Source: an uncultured Eubacteriales bacterium (GTDB lineage: Bacteria > Bacillota > Clostridia > Oscillospirales > Acutalibacteraceae). Taken from it: DNA of 64,000 nt. The notes under the pieces were generated by a model, which worked only from the letters and a program-made list of their open reading frames with translations, searched no databases and was not told where the DNA came from. The stretch is taken from contig ONLA01000008.1 in the NCBI GenBank assembly GCA_900318495.1, positions 1-64,000 of the forward strand, in the 5' to 3' direction. Of this stretch, positions 18,316 through 29,067 are shown piece after piece (within the stretch, counting starts at the first letter, position 1; every line of letters begins with the position of its first letter). The translations under genes and the position numbers were made by a program.

Positions 18316-18532
18316 AGGTTACACCTCTAAATATAATGACCTTTTTATTTCTGTACAATAAGCTAAGTGTGCTCAAAGGCACTTTTTTATTATAAAATAT
18401 TTTTTCAACTATTTCAATATAAAAAATAATATGCTATAATCATTATACATAATGATACTTTCAACATAAAACTGTCACTTTTATTGTTTATAATAACTTA
18501 AAAATAATAGTCAATTTTTCAGGAGGGATACC

Positions 18533-19213
18533 ATGGCAAAGATTTTAGTGGTTGATGACGAATTCAGAATCCGTCAGATTATCCGCAAATACGCCGAATT
18601 TGAAGGATACGAGGTTGAAGAAGCGGTTGACGGAATGCAGGCAATTGAAATTTGCCGCAAAAAAGAATTCGACCTTATTATTATGGATGTTATGATGCCC
18701 GAGCTTGACGGCTTTTCGGCGTGCCGCGAAATCCGCAAGTTCCGCGATACTCCTATTATTATGCTGTCCGCAAGGGGCGAGGAATACGACAAAATCCACG
18801 GCTTTGAGCTTGGCTCCGACGATTACGTTGTTAAGCCGTTTTCACCAAAAGAGCTGATGATGAGAGTCGGCGCGGTAATTAAGCGCTCGTCGTCCGCTTC
18901 GCAAGTCGGCGGTGAACGCGATGTTTTCAGATACAACGGACTTGAGGTTGACTTTACGGCGCGCATTGTAACCATTGACGGCAAGCGGATTGATATGACG
19001 CCGAAGGAATACGACCTGTTTTTCTATATGGTTCGCAACAAAGGAATAGCGCTCACACGTGAAAACTTAATCAGCGAGGTGTGGGGCTATGACTTTTTCG
19101 GAGACGAAAGAACGCTTGACACTCACATTAAGCTGCTCAGAAAAAGCCTCGGCGAATACAGCAAGTGTATTGTAACACTGCGAGGAGTTGGCTACCGCTT
19201 TGAAACAGATTAA
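18533..19213 (+). CDS. OmpR/PhoB-family response regulator
   Basis: 226 residues. The receiver domain holds the phosphoacceptor Asp52 (IIMDVMMPE) and Lys101 (DDYVVKPF), and the C-terminal winged helix (about 130-226) ends RGVGYRFE. An AGGAGGG site precedes the ATG. It overlaps the histidine kinase gene downstream, forming a two-component pair. Its targets are unknown. A near-palindrome ATCATTATACATAATGAT at about 18436-18453 upstream may be an operator, though this is speculative. Confidence 0.95.
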   Translation: MAKILVVDDEFRIRQIIRKYAEFEGYEVEEAVDGMQAIEICRKKEFDLIIMDVMMPELDGFSACREIRKFRDTPIIMLSARGEEYDKIHGFELGSDDYVVKPFSPKELMMRVGAVIKRSSSASQVGGERDVFRYNGLEVDFTARIVTIDGKRIDMTPKEYDLFFYMVRNKGIALTRENLISEVWGYDFFGDERTLDTHIKLLRKSLGEYSKCIVTLRGVGYRFETD

Positions 19214-20735
19214 AAAAATAAACAGGAAGTACATTTCGCTTCAAACAAAGCTTTTGGGATATTTTATCATATTCGGCGCTATAATATTGATTGTACTCTG
19301 GGTTTTTCAGATTTTTTTCATTAAACCGCTGTACACAATGTCAAAATCACACAACGTCGAAACCTGTATGTCAAAGGTTGTAAAAGCGGTGGAAACAAAC
19401 AAAAACATATGGCTTACAATGGACAACGTCGCAAGCCACTACTCGCTTTCCATATACCTTTTCTATTCCGGTGAAGGCGAGCCGCGCGATGTGGTTATGT
19501 GTTCATATGACAACCCTGCCACGCTGTTAAACGTTGAACATTCAGACGTTTTGCGCTATTATAAGTACGCGGTTGATAACGGAGGCAGCTATACCGCAGT
19601 TGAGCAAAACGACGAAAAGGATCTTGAAAAGCGCAAGCTTGAAATGATAAAAAAAGCCGCGTCGTCGTCAGACAGCGCGAATTTTAATATTCATATGTCA
19701 AACGCCGATCCAAACGAAAATATGGTTTCTGCCAAAATAGCCTCCGGCAAGGACGGCAGGGAACGGTTTGTGATTATCACCTCCTCAATTACGCCGCTCA
19801 CCACCACGCTTGAAATCATTCAAAAACAGCTTTTGCTTGTTTCAATTACATTTATTATACTTTCCGTTGTTTTTTCAATTTACGCAAGCAGGCGCATAGC
19901 AAAGCCAATTTCGCAGACAAACCGCGCGGCTAAGGAGCTTGCAAAGAAAAACTACGGAGTAGAGTTTAACGCGACAGGTTACCTTGAGGTTGAGGAGCTT
20001 AACGACACCCTGCAAACCACCAAAACCGAGCTTGCCGCAACCGAAAAATTACAGCAGGAGCTTATCGCAAACATTTCACACGATTTGCGCACTCCGCTGA
20101 CAATGATTACCGGTTATGCCGAGGTAATGCGTGACCTTCCGGGCGAGAATACCCCCGAAAACGTTCAGGTTATTATTGACGAGGCAACGCGGCTTTCAAC
20201 ACTGGTAAATGATTTGCTCGACCTGTCTAAGCTTCAGTCGGGAGCTGTTCAAACCGTCAAAAAGGATTTTTGTCTGACCGACAGCATCAGGGATATTTTC
20301 AAACGCTACACAAAGCTTATTGAGCAGGAAGGGTATACCCTTAGCTTTGAAAGCGATGATAATGTATATATTAACGCTGACGAGCTTAGAATTTCGCAGG
20401 TAATATATAACCTTGTCAATAATGCCTTTAACCATTGCGGCGACGACAAAACCGTAATTATAAAGCAGATTGTCAGCAAACAAAAGGTGCTTGTTGAAAT
20501 TATCGACCACGGCGAAGGTATTCCTGCCGACAAGCTGCCCTATATTTGGGACAGGTATTACAAGGTTGACAAGGAACACAGGCGCGGAGTTATCGGCTCG
20601 GGTCTGGGACTGTCAATTGTAAAAGGAATTTTGGACGCCCACAACGCGCGTTACGGAGTAAGAAGTACTCCCAACAAAGGCAGCACTTTCTGGTTTGAGC
20701 TTAACATTGTTTCTGTTGAAAAAGATAAAGAATAA
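19200..20735 (+). CDS. Membrane histidine kinase
   Basis: About 511 residues with a transmembrane helix near 18-40, an extracytoplasmic sensor domain of about 165 residues, a second helix near 212-232, a HAMP linker, the phosphoacceptor His in NISHDLRTPL (about 293) and an ATPase domain with N (VNNAFNH), G1 (DHGEGIP) and G2 (GSGLGLSIVKG) boxes. No ATG is available at the beginning: TTG at 19200 (MKQIKKINRK) or TTG at 19188 are the options, both inside the response regulator's end. Partner of the preceding regulator; the stimulus cannot be deduced. Confidence 0.9.
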   Translation: MKQIKKINRKYISLQTKLLGYFIIFGAIILIVLWVFQIFFIKPLYTMSKSHNVETCMSKVVKAVETNKNIWLTMDNVASHYSLSIYLFYSGEGEPRDVVMCSYDNPATLLNVEHSDVLRYYKYAVDNGGSYTAVEQNDEKDLEKRKLEMIKKAASSSDSANFNIHMSNADPNENMVSAKIASGKDGRERFVIITSSITPLTTTLEIIQKQLLLVSITFIILSVVFSIYASRRIAKPISQTNRAAKELAKKNYGVEFNATGYLEVEELNDTLQTTKTELAATEKLQQELIANISHDLRTPLTMITGYAEVMRDLPGENTPENVQVIIDEATRLSTLVNDLLDLSKLQSGAVQTVKKDFCLTDSIRDIFKRYTKLIEQEGYTLSFESDDNVYINADELRISQVIYNLVNNAFNHCGDDKTVIIKQIVSKQKVLVEIIDHGEGIPADKLPYIWDRYYKVDKEHRRGVIGSGLGLSIVKGILDAHNARYGVRSTPNKGSTFWFELNIVSVEKDKE

Positions 20736-20742
20736 TAACATT

Positions 20743-20776
20743 AGGGAGCGCACCGTTTGGCACGCTCCCTGTTTTT
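20743..20776 (+). terminator. Terminator of the two-component operon
   Basis: Stem AGGGAGCG/CGCTCCCT (20743-20750/20763-20770) followed by GTTTTTATA. Confidence 0.8.
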
Positions 20777-20788
20777 ATATTTAATAAC

Positions 20789-22237
20789 TTAAATAACCGT
20801 TACCTTGCACTGAGCAACTTTTCCGTTGTACAGTGTGATTTTCACATACGCCGTACCTTTTCCGACTGCTTTAACAGTTGCTTTATTGCCGCTGCCCTTT
20901 GTAACAGTCGCAACCTTGGTGTTTGTACTCGACCATTTTAAGTTGGCGGCATTGGCATAAGATCCGCTGTTTGTGTTTTCACTTATTGTGTAACTTTTGC
21001 CTTTGCTCAGAGTTATGCTTGTTTTGCTAAGTTTAACTCCGGACGGTGCCGGATAAACGGTAAGCTTACAAGTATATGACTTTCCGTTGTAGGTTTTTAC
21101 AGTAATGTTTGCGGTTCCTGCTTTTCTGGCTGTAATTACCGCCTTGTTGGTTCCGGCAGTTTTCGCTATTGCCGCAACGCTTGTGTTGCTGCTTGACCAC
21201 CTCAGGTTAGCGGCATTTGCATATGATTTTGCGCTGGTGCTTTCAGATATTGTAAACTTCTCGCCGGCGCCTAATTTAAGCGAAGCGGGATTCGTTTTTA
21301 CGCTTGACGGCGCAGCTTTTACGGTTACCTTACATATTGAGGTTTTTCCGTTAGATGTTTTAACCGTCACGTTTGCGGTTCCCGGTTTTTTGCCGGTAAC
21401 CTTACCGTTTTTATCAACAGCAGCAATACCTGAATTTGAACTTGACCACGTTACACTCTTTGACGCATAGCCCGGAGAAACGGTATGAATTAATCCATAG
21501 CTTTCTCCCACTCCCAAGCCAAGTGATGAACGGTTCAGTTTAACAGAAGACGGTTTATCAAGAGCGTTAACGTTAGATGAAGTTAAAGACTTAAAATTAA
21601 TATTTATTTTGTTTTTCTCGGGGATATACTTATTTACGTAAGCGTTGTACTCGGACTTTGTTTTTGGTTCTCCGTTTATAAAATAGATGACTCCGTCGTT
21701 ATCCCTGTCTTTTGAGGCTGAATAATAGCGGTCTGCTCCCGGATAACCTCTTTCGGCACAAAAAGCGCTAAACACAATCTGAGAAACATCATATTTTTCG
21801 CTGTAGCTGTTATATTTGAACACACTGTAAGGCCATATCTTGTTTCCCGGCGATTGATTATGATATTGTTTGATTTTTACATATCCTTTATAGAATTCCG
21901 ATAAAACTCCGTCATCATATAAAGTGTACACCGAATTTCCGTGCAGGCTATATACAGCCATGTGTCTGCCTAAAGAAACACCTGTATTAAACTGTACAAT
22001 TAAATCTTGTGTTCCGTCTTGATTGACATCGGCAATTCCAAATTTGCAATCTGAAACCTTGCCTGTTCCACTGAGTGTATCAATATAATTTGACGGATGG
22101 TTAATGATATCATTTAGTTTATTTTTATAAATTTTTATTTGTGAATTGGTAATCGCCGCTTCGGCTGTTACAGGCGCAACTGCCGCTACAGACGACATCA
22201 TAATCAGCGCTAATATTATTGAAATAGTTTTTTTCAT
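20789..22237 (-). CDS. Secreted protein with three Ig-like (Big_2) domains
   Basis: 482 residues beginning MKKTISIILALIMMSSVAAVAPVTAEA, a signal peptide. The start at 22237 has GGGAGA 5 nt upstream. The N-terminal half contains a calcium-loop-like IADVNQDGTQDLIVQF segment as in FG-GAP/VCBS-type modules, followed by roughly 150 residues of unknown fold. Three Big_2 domains fill the C-terminal half (VKLNRSSLGLGVGESYGL, TNPASLKLGAGEKFTIS, VKLSKTSITLSKGKSYTIS). It has no dockerin or sorting motif, so the means of cell attachment is unclear. It shares the Big_2 fold with the dockerin protein at 9-12.7 kb but is not a close copy. Confidence 0.85.
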   Translation of the reverse strand: MKKTISIILALIMMSSVAAVAPVTAEAAITNSQIKIYKNKLNDIINHPSNYIDTLSGTGKVSDCKFGIADVNQDGTQDLIVQFNTGVSLGRHMAVYSLHGNSVYTLYDDGVLSEFYKGYVKIKQYHNQSPGNKIWPYSVFKYNSYSEKYDVSQIVFSAFCAERGYPGADRYYSASKDRDNDGVIYFINGEPKTKSEYNAYVNKYIPEKNKININFKSLTSSNVNALDKPSSVKLNRSSLGLGVGESYGLIHTVSPGYASKSVTWSSSNSGIAAVDKNGKVTGKKPGTANVTVKTSNGKTSICKVTVKAAPSSVKTNPASLKLGAGEKFTISESTSAKSYANAANLRWSSSNTSVAAIAKTAGTNKAVITARKAGTANITVKTYNGKSYTCKLTVYPAPSGVKLSKTSITLSKGKSYTISENTNSGSYANAANLKWSSTNTKVATVTKGSGNKATVKAVGKGTAYVKITLYNGKVAQCKVTVI

Positions 22238-22255
22238 AAATATCTCCCTATAATA

Positions 22256-22285
22256 CAAAAATCGGGCAAACAAAAGCTTGCCCGA
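22256..22285 (-). terminator. Terminator of glucokinase gene
   Basis: Minus strand stem TCGGGCAA/TTGCCCGA (22262-22285) followed by TTTTTG, between the glucokinase stop and the start of the Ig-like protein gene. Confidence 0.85.
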
Positions 22286-22296
22286 CATAGATTAGT

Positions 22297-23247
22297 TTAA
22301 TCAAGAAACGCCGCGCCGATAATTCCGGCGTCATTTGCAAGTGTGCAGGTGCAAAGCTGAGTCTGCTTGTCGTTGTGCTTAGTATAGCGTTCGGCTTCAA
22401 TTATATTTCTGAGCGGTCTGAGCAGGTTTTCGCCCTGGTTTGAAATACCGCCGCCGATACACAGCACATCGGGCTGGAAGATGTTAATAATGTTTACAAG
22501 ACCTGTAGCCAGATATCCGAAGTATTCGTTAAGAACCTCCTGAGCGTCGGGGTCGCCTGCCGCTGCCGCGTCAAACGCTGTCTTGCCGTTAACCTTATTA
22601 ATATCTCCGTCGCAAAGATTCAGCATATAACTGTAATCAAGCTTTTGTGAAAGAATCTTCTGCTTTGTCAGATTAATAAGACCGGTTGCGGATGAATAAG
22701 CCTCCCAGCAGCCTTTTCTGCCGCAGCCGCACTCCTTGCCGTCCTTTACAATAACCATATGACCGAGCTCAGCGCCGGCAAAGTTTGAACCGCTGTAAAT
22801 TTTACCGTTGATAATAATTCCGCCGCCTACGCCTGTGCCGAGGGTGATAGCGATTGCGTTCTTCGCGCCCTTCGCGCTTCCGGCAAGGTATTCGCCCAAA
22901 GCCGCCGCGTTAGCGTCGTTTTCAATGACAACCTTTTTGTTAAGACGCTCTTTCATCATCTTAACAACTTCCCAGTTGTGGAAGAAAAGGTTTGCGGAAT
23001 ATTCGATAACTCCTGTTTTAGGGTTAACCGCGCCGGGAACGCCGATACCGATTGACTCAATGTCATCCATCGAAATTTTCGCCTTTTCAACTGCCTTAAC
23101 CGCAACCTCAGCCATGCTGTCGCAAATCTCGCTTTCGGGACGCGGAACATTTGTCTTGCAAGACGCTCTCGCGATAATCTTATATTCCTCGTCAACAACG
23201 CCTGCGACAATGTTTGTGCCGCCAAGATCAATACCAAGTCTGTACAT
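22297..23247 (-). CDS. glcK: ROK-family glucokinase
   Basis: 316 residues. It has N-terminal ATP-binding GIDLGGTNIVAGVVD, catalytic ENDANAAALGEY and the ROK zinc-binding signature CGCGRKGCWE. Phosphorylates glucose with ATP in the cytoplasm, a natural partner of the MalQ-GlgP glucan pathway. ATG at 23247 has AGGAG 8 nt upstream and is preferred over the TTG two codons earlier. Confidence 0.92.
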   Translation of the reverse strand: MYRLGIDLGGTNIVAGVVDEEYKIIARASCKTNVPRPESEICDSMAEVAVKAVEKAKISMDDIESIGIGVPGAVNPKTGVIEYSANLFFHNWEVVKMMKERLNKKVVIENDANAAALGEYLAGSAKGAKNAIAITLGTGVGGGIIINGKIYSGSNFAGAELGHMVIVKDGKECGCGRKGCWEAYSSATGLINLTKQKILSQKLDYSYMLNLCDGDINKVNGKTAFDAAAAGDPDAQEVLNEYFGYLATGLVNIINIFQPDVLCIGGGISNQGENLLRPLRNIIEAERYTKHNDKQTQLCTCTLANDAGIIGAAFLD

Positions 23248-23378
23248 ATTCAAAACTCCTTTTTTACCGATATAAACCGATTTTATACGTTAATATAATA
23301 ACACAGAATTTCGCAAAACGCAATAAAAATAATAATATTTTTTCAATAATTTGTTTATTTTATCTGCTAAGCGGCACA

Positions 23379-23416
23379 AAAAAGCGGAAGGCGCAAATCC
23401 TTCCGCTTTTTGTTAA
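23379..23416 (-). terminator. Terminator of guaB
   Basis: A 13-bp stem AAAAAGCGGAAGG/CCTTCCGCTTTTT (23379-23391/23399-23411) lies 20 bp after the guaB stop. Its symmetric A/T arms allow function in either direction. Confidence 0.85.
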
Positions 23417-23431
23417 CCTTAAATATTTTAC

Positions 23432-24976
<1,545 letters not shown>

Positions 24977-25042
24977 CACCAAATATTGTTAAATTCTATT
25001 TTTTTTCTGCTTTTTGCGATGCTCAATTCGACATTTTTTATG

Positions 25043-25071
25043 TTGACAATTTATGCGATAGAATATAAAAT
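25043..25071 (+). promoter_or_regulatory. Promoter of the 25111 lipoprotein gene
   Basis: TTGACA (25043-25048), 17 bp, TAAAAT (25066-25071), giving a leader of about 33 nt. Confidence 0.75.
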
Positions 25072-25110
25072 TAGTATAACAAATTATTTACAATCAATGA
25101 GGTTATCTTT

Positions 25111-25935
25111 ATGAAAAAAATACTCACACTCATTCTTGCTTCCGCAATCGCGGCTTCGTCTTGCGCCGCTCTTGCGTCCTGTTCAAATAATAAGGATGAA
25201 AAAAAAGAAAGCGTCCAAAATACAACTGTTGAAGAAACCGTAAATAAGGCTGAGGAGGACAAGGCAACAATTGACGAAGCCGAAGATCCCGAGGTTGACC
25301 TTATGATGCTGCACGGAGTAAGCAGCGAACCGGAAAACGATTTTACCGGATCGTGGCAAATAGTAGACGGCGAAGGGTCGCAGTACAAAAGCTTTGTCTA
25401 TATGTTTGACGGCACAACCAATTCGGTTCTTATGACAGGCTCGGTAGGTCAAATCGCCGTATATTCAGTTAAAGATGAAACCGACGACAGCGGCAATACT
25501 CAAACATACTTTACTTCCCAAATGATGTTTGGAATAAACGGAAAGTACACCTTTGAATTTTCTCAAGACAAACAAAAGGTCGTTCTTACAAACACAGAGG
25601 ATAAAAAAACAACCACATTACAGCGTCTTGCAAGCTATGAGTACATCCCTATTCCCCCTGAGTCTCCTAAAACCGACGAAAAACTGCTCGGCGCGTGGAG
25701 AAGCGACGACGGAGAAATGCTATACTTTAATAAAAGCGGAATTATGTATGATGTAATACCTAACATTAACTTCTATTTCGCAACCTATAACGCCGACGGC
25801 AAAAATGTAGTCTGGGAATATTCCTACAAAGAATCGAAGCCCGAATCCAATAAAACAGAATATTCCGTTAACGGCAACACCCTTATATTTGAAAATGTAA
25901 AGTATGAAAAAATATCCGCTTCGGAACTCGTTTAA
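25111..25935 (+). CDS. Putative lipoprotein of unknown function
   Basis: 274 residues with signal peptide MKKILTLILASAIAASSCAA and a lipobox ending ALASC (Cys24). A charged, low-complexity linker (residues 25-60) follows. The rest looks beta-rich, with two related segments of the type FTGSWQIVDGEG (about 75) and LLGAWRSDDGEMLYF (about 195), resembling tandem lipocalin-like halves; this is a visual inference. It ends without an obvious terminator hairpin; the next promoter follows 30 bp later. Confidence 0.75.
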   Translation: MKKILTLILASAIAASSCAALASCSNNKDEKKESVQNTTVEETVNKAEEDKATIDEAEDPEVDLMMLHGVSSEPENDFTGSWQIVDGEGSQYKSFVYMFDGTTNSVLMTGSVGQIAVYSVKDETDDSGNTQTYFTSQMMFGINGKYTFEFSQDKQKVVLTNTEDKKTTTLQRLASYEYIPIPPESPKTDEKLLGAWRSDDGEMLYFNKSGIMYDVIPNINFYFATYNADGKNVVWEYSYKESKPESNKTEYSVNGNTLIFENVKYEKISASELV

Positions 25936-25965
25936 AAAATATTATAATATTTATTCCTAATATTA

Positions 25966-25994
25966 TTGACATATTAATCATATCCGTGTATAAT
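25966..25994 (+). promoter_or_regulatory. Promoter of the DUF4234/DUF2752 gene pair
   Basis: TTGACA (25966-25971), 17 bp, TATAAT (25989-25994): a perfect consensus promoter for the downstream small membrane-protein genes. Confidence 0.8.
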
Positions 25995-26052
25995 TAATAT
26001 GTACAATTTAATTAATTAAATTGTATTAATAATAAAAATAGGAGAGTTAAAA

Positions 26053-26445
26053 ATGCTTCAAAAGAAAAACATTGCGGTTTACATTATCCTTTCCATCGTA
26101 ACCTGCGGAATTTTCGGTATGTATTGGCTTGTTGTTCTTAATAACGACTGCAACACCGTTGCCAACGAGCCTAACGGCACTTCCGGAGGAATTGTTCTTC
26201 TTCTCACAATTGTAACCTGTGGAATTTACGGAATCTACTGGTGCTACAAAATGGGACAGAATCTTGACATAGCTTATCAGAACAGAGGTATGGCGCCTTC
26301 CAACAAATCGGTTATTCTTCTTGTTCTCGCAATCTTTGGTCTTGCCATTGTATCTTACGCTATTATTCAGGACGACATCAATAAAATTATTGATATTGAC
26401 AGCAACAACGGCGGTTATGGTCAGCCCCAGTACGCACAGCAGTAA
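26053..26445 (+). CDS. Small membrane protein, DUF4234-like
   Basis: 130 residues with three predicted membrane helices. Two internally similar units are visible (IVTCGIFGMYWLVVLNND and IVTCGIYGIYWCYKMGQ), the repeat typical of DUF4234 proteins. A short hydrophilic Gln/Gly/Tyr tail ends the chain. GGAGAG precedes the ATG. Function unknown. Overlaps the next gene by one base (TAATG). Confidence 0.8.
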   Translation: MLQKKNIAVYIILSIVTCGIFGMYWLVVLNNDCNTVANEPNGTSGGIVLLLTIVTCGIYGIYWCYKMGQNLDIAYQNRGMAPSNKSVILLVLAIFGLAIVSYAIIQDDINKIIDIDSNNGGYGQPQYAQQ

Positions 26446-26837
26446 TGAAACAAAGATTTTTTAAACTTGTAAAGCCTACAGCCATTATCCTGGCTATAGG
26501 CTTTACTTATATAATTATTCATAAGCTGACGGGCTTCGGAATCTTTTGCCCGGTTAACAAGTTCACTCATTTGTATTGCCCGGGCTGCGGTGTAAGCAGA
26601 ATGTTTCTTCACCTCATAAAGCTTGAATTTTATGAAGCCTTTTCTTCAAACTGTGTTTTATTTTGTCTGCTTCCCGTATTTGCCGCCGCGGCGCTGTGGC
26701 ACGCCTATAAATATATACGCTTCGGAAAAACCAAGCTCAACAAAGCCGAAACCGTAATCTGTTGGATTATAGTCGGTATTCTGCTCATTTTTTGCGTTGT
26801 AAGAAATATTTATCCCATAGATATATTAATACCTTAA
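26445..26837 (+). CDS. Small membrane protein, DUF2752
   Basis: 130 residues with three helices and the family signature LYCPGCGVSRMFLHLIKLEF (about residues 44-63), in which a CPxCG pair sits next to a helix. Function unknown. Coupled to the DUF4234-like gene through an overlapping stop and start, suggesting that the two products act together in the membrane. Confidence 0.85.
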   Translation: MKQRFFKLVKPTAIILAIGFTYIIIHKLTGFGIFCPVNKFTHLYCPGCGVSRMFLHLIKLEFYEAFSSNCVLFCLLPVFAAAALWHAYKYIRFGKTKLNKAETVICWIIVGILLIFCVVRNIYPIDILIP

Positions 26838-26870
26838 AAGCCGGTTCACATCAGGAACCGGCTTTTTTAT
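26836..26870 (+). terminator. Terminator between DUF2752 gene and serS
   Basis: Stem AAAAGCCGGTTC/GAACCGGCTTTT (26836-26847/26855-26866), then TTAT. The A-rich left arm lets it also end serS transcription from the other side. Confidence 0.85.
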
Positions 26871-26891
26871 ATATTAATATACTTTCCGCAA

Positions 26892-28172
26892 TTAACCTAT
26901 AATCTCTTTACCGCCCATATAAGGTCTGAGCGCTGCGGGAATATTAATTGTTCCGTCAGCATTAAGGTTATTTTCAAGGAACGCTATTAACATTCTCGGA
27001 GGCGCTACTACAGTGTTGTTAAGAGTGTGCGCAAAGTATTTTTTGCCGCCTTCACCCGATACTCTGATTTTTAAGCGGCGTGCCTGAGCGTCACCAAGGT
27101 TAGAGCATGAACCAACCTCAAAATACTTCTTCTGTCTGGGTGACCATGCCTCAACGTCGAGTGAGCGAACCTTTAAATCGGCAAGGTCGCCTGAACAACA
27201 TTCAAGTGTACGAACGGGAATGTCCATTGAACGGAATAAATCAACAGTGTTTTGCCAAAGCTTGTCAAACCACATTTTGCTTTCTTCGGGCTTGCACACA
27301 ACAATCATTTCCTGCTTTTCAAACTGGTGAATTCTGTAAACGCCGCGTTCCTCAATTCCGTGCGCTCCCTTTTCCTTGCGGAAGCAGGGAGAATAGCTTG
27401 TAAGTGTGTAAGGAAGCTTTTCTTCCTTATTAATAGTGTCAATAAACTTACCAATCATAGAGTGTTCGCTTGTGCCGATTAAGTAAAGATCCTCGCCCTC
27501 AATTTTATACATCATTGAATCCATCTCGGCAAAGCTCATAACGCCTGTTACAACTTTGCTTCTAATCATAAACGGCGGTACACAATACGTAAAACCGCGG
27601 TCAATCATAAAGTCGCGTGCATAAGAAATAACCGCGCTGTGAAGTCTTGCGATATCACCCATAAGATAATAGAAACCGTTACCGGCAACCTTTCCTGCGG
27701 CGTCAAGGTCAATACCGTCAAATTTTTTCATAATATCGGTATGATAGGGAATTTCAAAGTCCGGTACAACCGGCTCGCCAAAGCGCTCAATCTCAACGTT
27801 TTTGCTGTCATCCTCACCAATCGGAACCTCGGGGTCGATAATCTGGGGAATCTGCATCATAATTTCCGTGATTTCTGCGTTAAGCTCTCCTTCCTGGGCT
27901 TCAAGGTCCGCAAGCTCCTTTGCCTGCTTGGTAACCTCGTCCTTCAGAGCCATACCTTCTTCCCTTTTACCCTGACCCATAAGCACGCCGATTTGTTTTG
28001 AAATATTATTGCGGTTAGCGCGCAAGTCATCCGCCTGCTGTTTTACCGCTCGGTTTTTAGCGTCAAGCTCAATCACCTTGTCAACCAGCTCCAGCTTGTG
28101 CTCCTGAAACTTTTTCTTTATATTTTCCTTTACAACATCAGGGTTTTCTCTTAAAAACTTAATATCAATCAT
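26892..28172 (-). CDS. serS: Seryl-tRNA synthetase
   Basis: 426 residues, normal for class II SerRS. It has an N-terminal coiled-coil arm (about 30-100) that recognises the long variable arm of tRNA-Ser, motif 2 (PCFRKEKGAHG and RVYRIHQFEK-type) and a C-terminal motif 3 (LNNTVVAPPRMLIAFLENN). An AGGAG site precedes the ATG. It follows the parAB genes, with a parS site in the 46-bp gap; no T-box is present. Confidence 0.98.
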   Translation of the reverse strand: MIDIKFLRENPDVVKENIKKKFQEHKLELVDKVIELDAKNRAVKQQADDLRANRNNISKQIGVLMGQGKREEGMALKDEVTKQAKELADLEAQEGELNAEITEIMMQIPQIIDPEVPIGEDDSKNVEIERFGEPVVPDFEIPYHTDIMKKFDGIDLDAAGKVAGNGFYYLMGDIARLHSAVISYARDFMIDRGFTYCVPPFMIRSKVVTGVMSFAEMDSMMYKIEGEDLYLIGTSEHSMIGKFIDTINKEEKLPYTLTSYSPCFRKEKGAHGIEERGVYRIHQFEKQEMIVVCKPEESKMWFDKLWQNTVDLFRSMDIPVRTLECCSGDLADLKVRSLDVEAWSPRQKKYFEVGSCSNLGDAQARRLKIRVSGEGGKKYFAHTLNNTVVAPPRMLIAFLENNLNADGTINIPAALRPYMGGKEIIG

Positions 28173-28190
28173 TTTGCTTTCTCCTTTTTT

Positions 28191-28206
28191 TGTTTCACGT
28201 GAAACT
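28191..28206. promoter_or_regulatory. parS site 1
   Basis: TGTTTCACGTGAAACT matches 15 of 16 positions of the ParB-binding palindrome TGTTTCACGTGAAACA. It lies between parB and serS. Confidence 0.9.
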
Positions 28207-28218
28207 TTATTAAATGTT

Positions 28219-29067
28219 TTATTTCAATTTATTTGACAGTTCGGTAAGCTCATCGTCCGAATAGAATTCAATTTGAAGAATTCCTCCGTCCTTGCCTTTA
28301 TTTTTAGTTATGCTTATCTTTCTTCCGAGAGCCTCGTTCAGTGCAAGCTCTACCATACTGTAAAACGAAGGCTTTTTTTCAGGAGTATCGGATTTTTTTT
28401 CTTTAGAATAACCTTTACATAGTTTTTCTGTTTGCCTTACCGACAAATCCTTTGACACAACAAGCTGCGCAAGCTCGAGCATATCGTCCTCATTATTCAG
28501 GGATAAAAGTGCTCTTGCGTGCCCGGCACTGATTTTGTTATCCTTTAACAGCTCTTTGACGCCTTCGGGAAGCTTTAACAGGCGAAGCGCGTTAGCGACC
28601 GCGGGACGTGATTTTCCAACCGACTTTGCCACCTCATCCTGAGTAAAGCCGTGTTCATTCATCAAAACTTCATAGCCCATTGCTTCCTCAAGCGGAGTCA
28701 AATCCTCACGCTGTAAATTTTCAATCAGTGCAAGCTCCATTGTCTCGGATTCACTCAGTTCCCTTATTATTACCGGAACCTCAGTCAGTCCTGCCATACG
28801 GCAGGCACGGTATCTTCTCTCACCGGCTACTATTTCATATCCTCCGAGAGTCAGCGGTCTTACAAGCAGAGGCTGCAGTAAACCGTGTTCCGAAATACTT
28901 TCCGCAAGCTCGCCCAGAGCTTTCTCGTCAAATTCTTTTCTCGGCTGAGAACGGTTTGGTTCAATCTCCGATATTTTCAAGGTAACTCCGCTGCCGTTGT
29001 CCTCTGAATCGTTTTCTATAAATATAGCGTTAAGACCTTTGCCGAGTCCGCCTAATTTTTTTGCCAT
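28219..29067 (-). CDS. parB: Chromosome partitioning protein ParB (Spo0J)
   Basis: 282 residues. It has the N-terminal ParB/Srx CTPase domain with the GERRYRACRMAGL box, helix-turn-helix (HGFTQDEVAKSVGKSRPAVANALRLL), and a C-terminal dimer domain. Loads on parS as a CTP-dependent clamp and organises the origin region. Its ATG overlaps the parA stop by one base, so it is coupled to ParA. Three parS sites lie within 4 kb. Confidence 0.97.
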   Translation of the reverse strand: MAKKLGGLGKGLNAIFIENDSEDNGSGVTLKISEIEPNRSQPRKEFDEKALGELAESISEHGLLQPLLVRPLTLGGYEIVAGERRYRACRMAGLTEVPVIIRELSESETMELALIENLQREDLTPLEEAMGYEVLMNEHGFTQDEVAKSVGKSRPAVANALRLLKLPEGVKELLKDNKISAGHARALLSLNNEDDMLELAQLVVSKDLSVRQTEKLCKGYSKEKKSDTPEKKPSFYSMVELALNEALGRKISITKNKGKDGGILQIEFYSDDELTELSNKLK

